64,000 nucleotides of DNA from Congeria kusceri (GCA_027627225.1 CM051027.1:45260618-45324617); one strand, 5' to 3'; numbered from the stretch's first letter, positions 19,561 to 32,989 are shown. Notes: generated by a model from the sequence alone, not told the origin. Numbers and translations are program-made.

Positions 19561-20950
19561 TACTTGTGAGTTGCTGCCATTATGTCGCTCGTTTAGCTTA
19601 AGACGAATCGTTAGTTACATCGAATGCTGTATTTTTTGTTTTTATTTGAAATGAATTGCAATTGCATTTTAACTGAGTTTAAGTGTAGACTATTCTTAAA
19701 ACAGGACTATTTTTACTCATGAAATATACAGTAATCATTGTGTTATAATGTATGTAATTGTTTTGAAGCTAGTTTCTTTTCAACATATGTTAGCGTTTTA
19801 TGTTAAGAATTGTTGACACAACCACAAAAATCGTGCTTCACTGCAAGTTTAAAGCATCATATAGACAACTGTAATTAGCGACATTGATATAACAACACAT
19901 TTAATGCGAGAGGTATATAAAAAAAACCAACAAGGAAACATAACATTTGGTTGCTTATATTTATAATTTCTCCACCATATCTTTTAAGGTCAATGTATCG
20001 GCAAGGACTCTTTTAGAGGAGTGTGCTCATCGATTCATGCCTATTATTTGCATGAAGAACAAATTGAAAAATACGACGTAAGAACTCTTCTACGTCCGTA
20101 ACAAAGCCGATTATGTACGGTACAAATTAGAGTCTTTGTAATGTTCATGGAAATACGGAAACACCTTATGCGACTGTCGCTAAGAAACATTTCTCATGTT
20201 CATCTTTTGATTGCTGCTTTGTGTGTCATTGAGAAATAAATGGTATTAATATTGGATACCATTTCTTCTAGGTTATTGCGTGTTTTATGTGAATTAATAT
20301 TTGGAAATATGTTTTTAAAATGGTTTTGTATACTGATTAATTCTCAGCCAGTGTTCGTTGCGCATTTAACCCGATTTAAACGCATGGTACATTGACTTTT
20401 CTGTAAAAAGTGGTAATCAGTCTGTTTATGCTTCCTCTTTCTGCATATTTACATCTATTCTATTATGTTCAGCCCCTGAAAAAAACATTATTTGTCTCTG
20501 TTTTCTTTCTTTTTAATTCACAAGCTTTTCTTTGGTTTCCACAATGACGGCAATGCACATGCCCATTATCCATCGGATGCGGTGTTACAAGATAGCTGGG
20601 CTTATCAGGGTGAGCATAATTCATCCTCAGAAGCCATACCGATAAGACCATTTATGAATAAAACAATCGCATTACCTTGCAATATTTTATCTACATGTAC
20701 TATATATAAGCTCAGTTACACAATATGTCGACACAGCTGACTGAATACACTAAGCATATTGCATTGGAATCTTAAGCGCAGTTTACACATTCCCGAGAAA
20801 CATTATATTGGTTCTAATTCCTGTACATTCATAATTAAATGATAGGTCGAGCATTTTTGGGGTATTTTAATGGTAATGTAACTCTGGACGGTATGCCAAT
20901 TACAATTTCATTATTGTTCTCCTAGACGGGACAGTAAGCCTCAGCTAAAG

Positions 20951-21092
20951 ACATCGCACTAGTATTCCTGCTAGATCATTTAAAACATTAGACACAAGAC
21001 ATTGTACTAGTATTCCTACTAGATCATGTGAAACATTAGACACAATACATTGCACTAATATTCCTACAAGATCTTTGAAACATTAGACACAA
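20951..21092 (+). repeat. 48 bp minisatellite, three copies
   Basis: Units start at 20951, 20999 and 21047. Each has ACATTGCACTAGTATTCCT-like starts and AAACATTAGACACAA ends. Confidence 0.9.
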
Positions 21093-21350
21093 CTACAATA
21101 TCACAAAGTTGACCACACTGCACAGTATTAATGAACGTCGTCTTATGTCGTATTGTGGATTCGTGTCACTTCTCATCTGATTATACATGACGTTATTGGA
21201 TCAGTCGTCATGACCACGTATATCTCTTTTTGAAAACTACTTTACAACCACAGCAGAAGTTGAGCTGTACACTGTTACTCCCATGTATGTGGAATTTCCT
21301 ACGAAAGCGTAGTAATTCTTCGTCATTTTATATCAACAGAAATGCTTAAT
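21080..21350 (+). repeat. array block a, copy 2
   Basis: GACCACACTGCACAG, ATTAATGAACGTCGTC, GTGTCACTTCTCATC and GACGTTATTGGATCAG align with 15670-15800. Confidence 0.55.
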
Positions 21351-23052
21351 TTCGCAAAATATGAATTCATTTGTTTTACAAATTTTTACAAATTTTAATC
21401 GAATAATAAATATGTTTTCAAAATAACAGAATACCAATGTAGATTTTGATAACCTTATTTTAAAAAGGCGCGTATTACACTGTCCGTATACATTATGAAT
21501 TGTTTACCGACAGCTCATTCAGTCAAGTTAATGCAATGTTTCTTCTTATCATGGACCATGTTAAGATGTAACATTTTTATATTTTATCATTTGCACGACT
21601 TGCTTATTAGTTGTGCTTTTTTCTTAAAACTAAACTCCACGCACGGAAATTAAACCATTTATTAATATACAACAGGACATTTCCTATCCCAAACTATTTC
21701 CTTACGTATTGAATATAGACATGTGTAATGTATTTATGTATTTGGTACACATAACACTACCTTAGGATGAAAACTGTCGCAGACATTTAATTAAGCCAAT
21801 TAAATGTATCAGAAAGCAATCAATATGAAACATTATATGTTTTATGATGTATTCGAGATAAATACAGTTATATATAAAAACTACAGTGTTCCACCTATGA
21901 ACCTTCAAATAGGGTGGATCCCTTATAGTAGAATATAGTATATTAGCATTTAACGTGTACATATATTATACTTAATTCAAATCTATATTTCATTCTTTTG
22001 TTTTATTAATTATTTATTTATCAAGTTACAACACATGAACATACGATACTGAATAGCTGTTTCCTTTATGTTAGCGAAATTCTTACAAGTGTTTGTTTTG
22101 TGCTGCACTGTAGCTCAAGAAGAACGTAAAGCATACGCAGTTTAGAAGACCAAGTCTCACAAACTTTCAATGTTGACTGGTTCTCATGCAGGTATATGAA
22201 TTTCGTATTTTGTTAACAAAGAACATTCACGTCGATACTTTAACCACAGGCAGGCTTATTTCTTTATATATATTAAGACACGGTACCATTTTCGGCAGTT
22301 CATTATTTGAAATGAAGTTATATGATGTTAGGTGCAATTTAGCTAGCTACTTTATGTATTTCAAAGGTGCGCTATTTTTCGCTGATTGAATAGTAACAGA
22401 ATTAACGTTTTTGGCAATTTTAGAGTACCCAGCTCACTACTGCGACCTATAGCCACAAACAGCTAGCGACACGTGTTTTCATTTTCTTTTTACAAAACAT
22501 GTTTCTTGATTAAAGACGATTTCTACATTTTTTCTTCCATATTTTTTTCATTTTCACATATGTTGCAGATCCTTCAATGCCTAATACAATAAAACCATAA
22601 AAATGGGGGTGACCGTAGTCAATTTGGTGGAAAATGCATATAAATGACAGCAACAAAGTTGTTTTGTCCATTGATTGACAAATAAATGACTGCATTTTAT
22701 TGGTTGAAATGAATGACTTATTGTAAGACAACAATACGTTACATTGTGACAAAAATAATATTTTTGGAACACAATAGTTACAAGAAAAACGATGATGCAA
22801 AGCATCATTGGGTGCCATAAAGAGCAACATTAAAGCCTAAAAGATTGGAACCCTACATTAAATTAAAGTAAATATGCATGATAGGGTTAATAAAACAGTA
22901 AACTCATTTTATCCTGGGGCTGTTATTATAAAGCTTCTTTGGAAACACGAAACTGTTGAAAGACTTGTATGTTTAAGATAAATTCCATTGTTATGTAATG
23001 TTCGTAAAATTAAATGAGCTTACCACCTCATGGATTTCAGCAATGATACTTT

Positions 23053-23085
23053 GGGGCGGCGAGGGGGGGGGGTGAGGGGGGGGGG
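23053..23085 (+). repeat. G-rich tract, potential G-quadruplex
   Basis: GGGG, then runs of ten G and ten G separated by TGA, occur within 33 bases. Four or more G-runs of three or more are available, enough for a quadruplex on the + strand. Confidence 0.7.
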
Positions 23086-23689
23086 TAGCTCCCAGATTTA
23101 GACTTTTTCTCTGAATTTCAATAGTATAATATCGCATTTTAAACTATTCCAGGGGCTGTATTTAGTAATTAATTTGGACGCAATAACTACATGAACATAA
23201 TATTATCGCATTTACTTTATTGGTGCAATTTAATTATAAAGTCGATTTTATAAACTGGTAAACAATCTCAAGAATTGTCGGATGCACCTAAAAATATTCT
23301 AAGATAAAATATGAAATATCCACACAACTATTATACCAGTCTGTGAAATATCAACAAAAGTTAGTAAGCAGCAAACCAGTGAGGGTTGAAATAACATTGT
23401 TCTGGATGTTACTTTCCGAACGAACGTTTATGAAAATTGAAATTAGCTAGATGATTAGGTACTTAATGACAATAACAGAATGGGACATAAATTCTGTTTC
23501 CTTGAAATTTGAAGTTAAGATCTGAGTTAAAGCTATTATAGAATTATTAATATCATTAGCGTGTTTTTTAAATTCTCTTTTAAAATTGCTGACACAGATG
23601 TTTTCTGTATATAGTTTATGAAACTTACCTTCTACCTTAATAAGTGGCCTCTACGAGAAACACAGAGGCGCTAATCTGCACCTATCATT

Positions 23690-23920
23690 ATCAATGTCAT
23701 GATTTATGACACATGGGCCGTTGATTGCCACGGATTAGCGACCAGCATGATGGATGGTAATTTAATTGACCACGTGGAACAGCAACCGACTTTAAACAAC
23801 AGGGAATGCGTGACTTTCCAATTTCCGAGAAGGGGCAGCGGAATTTATACATGACGATCACTCGCCGAAAGAAATATTGGGGACGCGGCCGCCGCCCCTG
23901 CCGTCCCATTGCCGACGCCC
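23690..23920. other. GC-richer patch with NotI-like core, unassigned
   Basis: It contains GCGGCCGCCGCCCC near 23886 inside AT-rich DNA. A 70-codon minus-strand frame is open but has no recognisable domain. It may be an old exon, a repeat remnant or a CpG patch. Confidence 0.25.
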
Positions 23921-24383
23921 ATTATTATATTGTTTGTCAGACAAAAAAAATAAAATGCAAGAAAATAATAGCGGGATGAGTATCAGAGTTGTACAAATGA
24001 GCCGTCAAACAAACAAGTATTAATTCTATGTGTGCCAAATAAAAACTATCGTCAGAGCATATTTATCACATTAACATAATAAATTGACTTCCTATCGACG
24101 AAAAACTCGGGTGAGTACCGGTGTATTTCATTTTTTGCCTAGTCATTTTGGACAATGTTGCTATTCGGCGCGTAGGAATACACTACTAACTGGATAAACC
24201 TTGCCACTTCCTGTTGACTGGAGATAGAAAAATTTATCCTGGCACCCCTTTATTAGGTCACTGTTGCAGGTAGAAACATGATAAAAACAAATCTATCTTA
24301 CGGAGCAATTCGGAGAAAGTCGACGTATCACGATTGTTCTCCACTCTGTTTGCACCCACTAGGCACAGGCCTCTCTCTATTTC

Positions 24384-24585
24384 TTTTCGGCGTAGCTGTT
24401 TAACCCAACTTTTGACCCTTCTCAAATCCACTCAAATGTTGTAAAACTTTTCCGCAAGTTGTTCCAAATAAGTAAATGCTAACATTACATCAGCTAGTTT
24501 AAAAGAAATCCCCACGATGGTCTATAAACACTGGCCCCAGCTCTAAGAGTTTTTTCGGCGTAGCTGTTTAACCCAACTTTTGACC
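24384..24585 (+). repeat. 34 bp perfect direct repeat, 168 bp apart
   Basis: The same 34 bases (start TTTTCGGCGTAGCTG, end CAACTTTTGACC) occur at 24384-24417 and 24552-24585. The intervening sequence is not repeated. Confidence 0.85.
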
Positions 24586-25049
24586 TTTTACTGCCAATAG
24601 TCCCGAACGGATAAACCCTAACATTCCATCGGCCAATATACGATAAATTCCCACTGCACTAGTCATACATGAGTATATGCAACATCCCAACAATGTAGCA
24701 GACGAATTTGTAACAAGTTTGAAATAATTATGTCAAATTCAATAAGGGAACAGGGCCTTCAATAAGTTTTGGGGGAAGGGGCCCACCACCCTCTGGAGGG
24801 GGAATTTTGACTGACCGGGGGAATATTTTAATATGGAAGTTTTTACAGATAAACTAATTTGAAAACTAACTCAACCCAAACAATCTCGCGTCTAATTGTC
24901 GTTTGATAAAAATGTCATGTAATCTTTACGGCAAATGAAACTCCTATATAATATATAATATATTTTTTATCACAAAAAAACACAGCTCAGAATCTACAGA
25001 TAACGCTTAAAATTTGGACTAGCTGCAGTATACATGTAACATTGCAGCT

Positions 25050-25130
25050 ATACACGCGTAATTTCTACGAGGTTTTCGCGATTTCGCCGGCGTTAATAAA
25101 TAGTTCGCGCGTTTTTCTAGCCCAGCACGA
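25050..25130. other. CpG-rich patch
   Basis: TTTTCGCGATTTCGCCGGCG and GTTCGCGCG lie in an AT-rich context. The CGCGA words resemble those in the 15.2 kb hairpin MITE, but no inverted structure was found. Confidence 0.35.
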
Positions 25131-25175
25131 TTTTATAACGGAGATATGAAACTAATATAATCAATATCGTTCACT

Positions 25176-25367
25176 GAGCATCATGCTCAATAGTACTAGA
25201 CCGTACGAAGATGGTCTTTATGGCCTAACCCAGCATGATGTTCCAAAAACTAGCGTCACGCTCGAATTGACGAGCATGATGCTCAATTTTACGAGCATCA
25301 TGCTCGTTCAATGAGCATGATACTCCATCTTACGAGCATGATGCTCGTTTCTATGAGCATGATTCTG
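25176..25367. repeat. palindrome array, GAGCATGATGCTC with 21 bp period
   Basis: Odd palindromes of 13 bases (GAGCATSATGCTC, some with one change) start at 25272, 25293, 25313, 25334 and 25355. One more stands apart at 25176 and a degenerate one is near 25232. Spacings within the array are 21, 20, 21 and 21 bases. Confidence 0.85.
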
Positions 25368-27404
25368 TCTAAGATATTAAAGACCCTAATCGTACTCCAT
25401 AATTATCGATATTCATGTATTCTTTAAACCTCCACGAGATTTATCTTGCAATAAATATTTTAACATATTTAGGCGCGTGCATACTTCGAACAGAAATCTA
25501 CTAATTAATAAAGGATCTTGGCGTGTATGTTCCGGTTTCTCGATGTATATATTGCCGTTTATGCATCATGTTCTGTGTTGCTGAATATATTGTTTTAATT
25601 TCATATTTAGATAATCCTTAATTAACCGAACAACATATATAAAATGTCGATGTTTAAAAACAACACACATATAAAACTGATAACACGTAACATAAACACA
25701 AACGTACATGTCATGTGATGCAAAAAAAGTTATTTATGTTTTAGTGTGTAGTGTGACGGCGCCCTTTTTATGCTTTGCATCAATGTTTTTCTTCCGAAAT
25801 ACTGATGTTTCTACCAAATTCTCGTGAAGAGGCTATTCAACCTATAAACAGACATTCTTTATATAGACTTTAATGTGGGTAACGATGTACATGTATACGT
25901 CGAAATTGTATTCACTTGTACATTAACCTTTCACCCTTTACCTTTCGTGCCTAGTATAAATGCACTGTATACTAAAATAATTTAATAAACACGCTTCAAA
26001 TATTTGTTTGTAGATGTAAAATACTTATAATGTATTTTTACCTTGTATAAGTAAACATACTGGCGTTGATGAGCAGATGAGTCTGACTAAGTTAGGTTAT
26101 TCAGGTAGCACTGATCTAAAACATGGGACAGTTCATCAGTTCATTGTTTTGACTTTAAATTAATGATACTCTTTTTGTAATTGTAAATGTTTCAAATACA
26201 GAAACATTTCATACTAATGATTTACTAGCTAAATATAAATATAGCTACACGAAAATATGAGTTTTGTGTTTGAGAATGAAAGTTTACTTATTTCCTTTTA
26301 AAATATCGAAAATTAATATAGAATGCGCTTAGAATATAGATCTATGGGGAAATGGGATTGTTCGTTTATAAAGCACCAAATCGACATATGTATCAGTTTT
26401 AAATATTAATGTAGGACATTCAATGTATATTCTCTACAATCATTTACTTTATACGCCGAATATCTTTTTGTAAGTTATTTCTTGTTACAATTGACCAGCA
26501 ATTAATTGCACGATTTTTGCTTAAGATGGCAAAAACACTTGTTTTTGAATAGAAAAATATGTTCAAGCAAATAATGCAAGAATGTACCTCATAATTTGAT
26601 TCAGGGACACCAGACAAGTGTTCGTAAACATACAATATAATAGACTTTCCTTCCATTTGCTTCCGGTCAGAGTTAAAACACTTCAATATTGATAGCTAGC
26701 AAGTGCATCGCTATGCGAGTTGAGTATTCAGGCTGGGGTTTGCCTACTTTCGTTTTCAGTGTTTCAATAAACTTTATAAAACCTCGAGTCGCAAGACACA
26801 CTACAACTATCAGTCTTTTATTATTATGAACATATTTGATTCTTGAAGTAACACTTGTTGATAATAACATTGTACATAACATTTATTAGATGTTATCTAT
26901 CAGGACGCTATTGATTTTTGAAGAGTTAAATCAACTCCAATGATGCGCAAAGGTATGCGCAGAAAAAAAACACTACCGAAATCGTCTTTCAGTAATTCAG
27001 TATAATAAAACAAAGAAGCATACAATGTTACAATATGTACGCGTAAAGAGGTTACTCCTATAACACTGCAACATCATTTTTAGAAATGTTAGAACTCTAC
27101 GAGTAATGCATCCTTTAGGCACACCATCATGGTAGCAACGGCAGCAGTGCATTTTTGATCTGCACATCTTGGATTCACACTTAATAAGGGTATATCAATT
27201 ATATAAGCGACCGAACCAATCCGCGTTGATGCAGCTACAGGAGTCCAATCTTCGCTTTCATATTATGCCACGTTGAACTATACCGGATGACAACACTCTA
27301 GACATTAAAATACTACTTTTATTTGTAAGAAAGCAACTTGTATTATCCTACATTGTCCAATTAAAGATCTATCGATTTATTTACTGATATGAATCAATAT
27401 GCAT

Positions 27405-27660
27405 AATGCATTCAGACTGGCTGCAGTGTCATACAAGGCATAAAAGCACCAATAAAGTGCTACCAAAGTATGTTGTGTAGCTGTCACTCTCTCAATTGCA
27501 CAAGCAATTAGCTCCTGACCCCACATACACGTCCGCTTTAATGACGTATTTGTTATATGGAATGATTAATTCGAGAAATCATCGATAAAGGTTAGCGTAG
27601 AAAACAACATTGCGCAATAATGTTTGAAAGATAAAATGTAGTCAAAATATATAACATAAT
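27405..27660 (+). repeat. array block e, copy 1
   Basis: It aligns with 30698-30950 via AATAAAGTG, GCTCCTGACC, GACGTATTTGTTAT, GATTAATTCGAGAA and TAAAATGTAGT in the same order. Confidence 0.55.
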
Positions 27661-28044
27661 TTTATTGCATATGTTACTCTATAGTAAAATAGTTACGTTA
27701 AAAAAGGATTATGTGGTTGATTTCGACGTCGCAATATTAGAAGGTGTGCCAAAAATCCATCATGAGAAAACAAAACAAAATAATACATATGAAATGATTT
27801 AAAATTCATTGCAAACATCGCTAAGCATTAATGATACTGTACGGCGTGGTATTTAACAAGTAATGATTAATCAATACTATCCGTGTATATTCGACAAAAA
27901 ACGTTGTACACCGGACATATCCGAACGTAATTCATAATTGTCATAGTGTTTATAAATTTTCGGACATATTAATTTGGGAATATTTTTGTGTATCCAAATT
28001 TTCGGACAATTATTTTTAAGTGTCCGAAAATATAGAGCTTTTAC

Positions 28045-28059
28045 GGGGGGGGGGGGGGG
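28045..28059 (+). repeat. poly(G)15
   Basis: There are fifteen consecutive G after TTTTAC. Just upstream, TTTTCGGAC-type words recur at about 27958, 28000 and 28020. Confidence 0.9.
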
Positions 28060-28189
28060 TACATGATGTACTGAAATAATGTTTGTCTGGCTCATATTTT
28101 ATATTAAAATATTAAAATATAAGCATTGCTATAAGTTATTAAACATTTCATACATGTGCAATTACGATAAAATTTCTGTATGACTTCTA

Positions 28190-28400
28190 AAACCTCCACT
28201 GAACGGTTTTGCTATCACCCGGGAAGACACCAATCATCTCGAAACGCTGATAAATGCAGTGTACAATTGGTAACTCAACGGGAGAAATATTAGTTCTGAA
28301 CGGAGCAAATACTGCACATAATTAACGATACCAAGTGTGCTTATTATGCTATGTGGCCTACTGGCCAGCAGTTACAGCATTAGCACATGGACCCTAGTGA
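28190..28400 (+). repeat. array block b, copy 2
   Basis: 28229-28253 is identical over 25 bases to 33030-33054 (start ACCAATCATCTCG, end ACGCTGATAA). Further on, TGTGGCCTACTGGCCAGCA matches TGGCCTATGGGCCAGCA. Confidence 0.65.
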
Positions 28401-28609
28401 AGGCAAATGCGTACACACATCCCGCGGTTTTCAACTGAATAAGTTGATATTATTGTTTGTGGGAAACTAAATCGTACTTGACCCATGAAAAAATTCCGAT
28501 AAATAGAACGGTCAATATATTGTGCTGAAAATGTTGTTCTTTGCGTCCACAGAATGACTAGTATCCAGTACAAAGAATCGGTAAGAGTTGCAAACATTAT
28601 TCCTACACT

Positions 28610-28700
28610 TACCTGCAAATGAATAAACTTACCACGGATATTTTTCTGTGAGAGGCGACACTGAATTTCAATCTCTCGTAATATGCTGCTCTTCTGTTTC
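28610..28700. repeat. array block c, copy 2
   Basis: TTTTTCTGTGAGAGGCG and TGCTGCTCTTCT match 34316-34370. CAG|GTAAGT is present on the minus strand at about 28610 but is not shared by the other copies. Confidence 0.45.
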
Positions 28701-29474
28701 TCTGACCTTTCTTTCTCTGTTTCTCTGGATCGATTCAGTACTACATCAAATGTTGTTATTTTTGTTATTCTTTAAATTGAATTAAAATGATATAGGAATA
28801 ATATGTGTTAACATTTGACCTCACGTTAATTAAATATGTGACACAGTTAGAGGTTTTACCCGCCATTAGATGCGCATTGAATGACCATTCGAAGATGATG
28901 ACCGCAGTTTTAATTATTGTGTTTGTTTTATGTTTGTTGTGTGTTGTGCCATTGGTCATTTGCCTTGTTTTAAATAAACTAACACGAGTTACTATATGAA
29001 CCGAGAACAAATTCAAATTCCACTTGATTTTTGTTCGATATGCATGTGTGACGAATAATGGTATATGTTCGTTTTCCCTTTTGATTTAAATTACTTGATC
29101 CACAAAACCCACATTGTACCTGAGTTAATGCATGGACTTTCTTAAAACTAATTAACGTATGCATTCCCTAATTATACACAAGTCAATATGTGACATTGTT
29201 TATGTGGTAATTTATATTTAACATACGTTAACATGTTTCATGGAAAACATTTAACATACGGACTTAAGTTTTACTCTATTATACCTGTAAAACATGATAC
29301 CAAAATAACGTACTTGTCAAATTAGATAAATAAATAATAACATATTTAGTATAAGCATTGTAATGTAGTTAATTTAAAAATGCCTGTAGTGTAAAATATG
29401 GGGAAAACGCAAATTTTAGTGTGGAAATAATAATTTAAAACTGTTTTAGATTTAATTCTCAACCAATTTGGAAT

Positions 29475-29528
29475 GCAGGGAATGTCGTTGCGCCATAGTC
29501 CAATTTAAACGCAGTCGATATTCCCTGC
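29475..29528. repeat. 13 bp stem-loop
   Basis: GCAGGGAATGTCG and CGATATTCCCTGC form a stem with one G-T wobble or mismatch around a 28-base loop. No T-run follows, so it is not terminator-like. Confidence 0.5.
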
Positions 29529-30697
29529 AAATTTGTATGTTGTGCTTGCTATGAAGCATTGCTGTGAAGGCCATATCTTTTTTTTACCTTTTTGGGGGAA
29601 AAGTGCCTGGTTTGAATTTGCCAATCTAAAAATGATCGTACAATTAAGTATGGTTGCTGTACACCACATTTCATTGATTGGTTGATAAAATGGAAGTATA
29701 TGTCAAAATGTCATTGCGATGTTGAATTCTTTTGTTAATTTATGTCTTAATATATTTGTTTTCAAAATTGTTACAAATGTCAAACCAAATTCTATAGAGG
29801 TGGGGACTTATTTTAGATTTTTGAAAAAAGAACCGTAGTTTTGCATTGGCATGGATACAATATTCTAACCCGTGATGCTTATATAAAAAGGCCTTGCGTA
29901 GGCATTTGCCAGTTATACCTAAATAATGTAATATGAATTTTGTAAGAAGCGATAAGAGACAGTAAAGTTCCAAAAATCCTGTTTTAAAAGATTACATGCT
30001 TTGTTGTTATGAATAATAATTGTATTGTCTTAAACATCATTAGAATGATTAAAATTGCTGACGAAAATATTGAATCCAGTCTTGGAAAGTACAATTGTAC
30101 ATTCCTGTTTGGAGACGACTATACCATGCCTTAAAGTGTATTATGACACGATTACAAAAATAATCAAAGCGTAAATACACTGTTGGCGAGAAAAACCCCC
30201 AAGAGAATTAAGAGTGATTTGTTTGCAATAAAGATAACATCTGTTTGAATGAAGTTCAATTTCTCACTCTGTAACGCCTTACTTTTACGCTTTTACGAAA
30301 GAGAAACTGATTTTTGTACATATTACATTCGAGATATTGGTATTATGTTGTAGTAGACTAGTTTTAAATGCAGTTCCAGGCCACTGTAAAGACCAGCTTG
30401 TCAGATATTTTGCAACTAAAATTTGATAATGCTGTTTTTATATTCAGTTGAATACGACCTTATAATGGAAAATGTATTTATGCAACACATACACTATTGA
30501 AACAAGTAATCTATCCTAAATCCCAATTGGACTGTCATGTTCAAAGTCCACTTCACTTGCGGTCTCCACTGTTTTAGCATAAACAGGTCGCGCATTACAC
30601 AAAAGCTTTATTATTTCTAATCTAACATGTATTTGCTTTAACAAGGCTGTGTGATTTCTGGGTGAACGCATATTTGTCAAAACTGCATTACTGATTC

Positions 30698-30950
30698 GGG
30701 AACCAGGCTAACCAGGCATACATCATACATGCGTCAATAAAGTGACACAAAAAATGCCGTGTATCAAGCCCTGTCACAATTTTACAAGCAGCCAGTTCCT
30801 GACCACATTTATACACCGCCTCGATAACGTATTTATTCTGGAGCTTGATTAATTCGAGAATCATCGGTAAAAGTTAACGTAGGAAAAAAAACGAGGAAAA
30901 ATACGTTGAACAATAATGACTGAGCTATAAAATGTAGTAAAATAGTTAAA
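30698..30950 (+). repeat. array block e, copy 2
   Basis: Paralogue of 27405-27660; see the words listed there. An added A/G-rich stretch follows TAACGTAGG. Confidence 0.55.
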
Positions 30951-31132
30951 CTTTCGAATTTATTTTAATTTTACGGTCGTTTGAGAAGGAAATTTCCAGA
31001 ACCTGTATCGTGGAAACTGGTTCTTTTCTTTGCTGGTTACGAGTCAGTAAATAAAAATCACAAAGGGTCCTTCTTCAAACAGCAAAAAAGTCACGCCTGT
31101 TTGTCATATTTAAGAGACTCAAGACCACAATA

Positions 31133-31212
31133 ATATTTGATTAAATGGAACTCAGCATTATTCTACTGTCCTCGATATTTGATTAAATGGCACTCAGCAT
31201 TATTCTACTGTC
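31133..31212 (+). repeat. 42 bp tandem duplication
   Basis: ATATTTGATTAAATGG..CTCAGCATTATTCTACTGTC occurs at 31133-31170 and 31175-31212 with one difference. Confidence 0.85.
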
Positions 31213-31404
31213 GCAGAGTTTTCTGCTGTTTGTCTCGTAGTCAGCTGTGATTGGTATTGCGTTGCGGCTTAAGGAAAAGACAAGCGCATGGCGGCAAACC
31301 TTATACAGATTCGTGCAATCTGATCACGTAAAATATGGCACGAATTCCATTTGTTGCACAATGAATTGTGTCCTTTCATTGAACAAATGACTGCTTACCA
31401 GACG

Positions 31405-31560
31405 TCTGCATAATTAAATGTCAGCTATTGCATGTATGCCACATATACAGGCAATTATGCGTATTGTTACTCAAGGAAACAATACGATAAATGTGTTGTC
31501 GCAAAAATGCAGACCGTTTTCCTAATATCATATCTCATAAGCGGTATCGGGAAACATTTG
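31405..31560 (+). repeat. array block f, copy 1
   Basis: This is the best conserved pair of the array, with 36397-36550, 4.99 kb away. CATGTATGCCACATATACAG and AAATGTGTTGTCGCAAAAA are shared exactly. A 36-codon ATG frame is open here but has a stop in the other copy, so it is probably not coding. Confidence 0.7.
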
Positions 31561-31879
31561 ATTACATATATACAGGAGAACAAGAAGTAGGAACAAAAAG
31601 CAAACGACTATGCCAATTTGACACGATCAATTGATATTCCTCAACTGTGCATATCAAACACAGGTAATAGTAAATTAGCAAATCTTTCCACGTTGAACTT
31701 ACATTAAGAAGTCTGAAGCATGTGTATATATTTATTGATCATGAAATGCATTCTCTTACACCCACACCGATATTTGAAATGTTATATACCGTAAATATAT
31801 AAATGTTTGATCTGTTTGATAAGTCTACGAGGAAATCAATGATGTACATATTGATCTGATTAGCTCATGTGTATGCTTC

Positions 31880-32110
31880 TTTGCCTATCATCCAGGTTTT
31901 GATTAATATTCTGTTCTTGCTCCTTCAACGACGGGATAGGAGCTACAAGTGCTTATTGCGACTTTTGCGATCAGCTTTCCTCAATCTGAGCAGTTGGAAA
32001 GCGACATGTGGGCAGTCCAATACGCAATGAATCGTCTAATTGGTCGGAAGTAATGTCTCATTTCGGGGATTCTCGGTGTGCCCAATAATGATCTGAATAC
32101 TCAAATAGAT
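31880..32110 (+). repeat. array block g, copy 1
   Basis: It aligns with 36926-37155. In one + frame both copies read ISFPQSE followed by a short D-x-W-A-V word, with mixed synonymous and non-synonymous changes and indels outside. Weak coding potential only. Confidence 0.6.
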
Positions 32111-32279
32111 GTCCTGTCTAATGACGTATTCCCTCTTACGTAATAATACGTACTTGTGTGCATATTGAAGTTTGGGCAGTTTTATTTCCCGGTCGTTTGA
32201 CATTTTAGTGAAATTTCATTAAGAAAGTACAACCTAATTTGTTTTGCAGATATATTAAACAGTAAAATAACAAAACATA

Positions 32280-32365
32280 TTTTAGACGTGTCGTAGGAAA
32301 ACCGGGCTTAATGCATGTGCGTAAAGTGTCGTCCCGGATTAGCCTGTGCAGTCCGCACACCGAAA
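32280..32365. repeat. fragment of an interspersed foldback-like repeat
   Basis: The words AAACCGGGCTTAATGCATG and ATTAGCCTGTGCAGTCC are of a type I associate with an abundant bivalve foldback element. Only one arm is present here. Attribution is from memory. Confidence 0.4.
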
Positions 32366-32989
32366 CCCGAATATAAACAAATATTGTAAAATGCAACCGG
32401 ACCAAGATGTGCTGTTTTGATATTTTATTTTTTCACTATTTCTCCAAATATGTTACACTTTATATTTCACCGAGATAATCATCAGTGTCATTCGAAAACA
32501 TGCTAACACTTCCAACGGACATTCGTTTTCTTTCTACGTTGAAACCATTTCCCCTTATCTAGCACGATAATTGAGCATGGTAGCGGAACGATAGCAATTA
32601 GATCGAGGAAACTATACAGCGAACAAATGTGAATGAAATCAGGTTACATATATTATCAAAACGGTGTTGAAATAAGATGAAACATAACATTGCTAAATAA
32701 CGCGCACAAGGGACGTAATAAAAAATAATACACAGGTCAATAACGGTTATGTCCCCCTCTTGCATTCAGTACCGAATTGCATGTCCGACGCATGGAAAGA
32801 ACAAAAGTGGTCACAGTGTCCAAAGGAAATATCTCCATATAACATATCATACAATCAAATGTCTTATGCAACATACTGAAATATCTTTTCTTCGTGTTTG
32901 GCCGCCACATATACTACAATGAAATACAAGCTTTGTTATCAATTACAAAATATTCAATACGATTACAAGCACGGAATTTCTGAATCAAT

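Noticed and set aside
20469..20740. Overlapping ORFs, one with a C-x2-C pair (HCRHCG)
   Set aside because: Open on both strands, no partner exons with convincing splice sites, no family match.
25272..25367. CRISPR-like array (regular repeats with spacers)
   Set aside because: Spacers are only 7-8 bases, the repeat is a short palindrome, and the genome is metazoan.
28805..28999. 64-codon ORF with a hydrophobic stretch resembling a membrane segment
   Set aside because: AT-rich composition alone yields such Val/Leu/Cys runs; the opposite strand is open too and there is no paralogous conservation.
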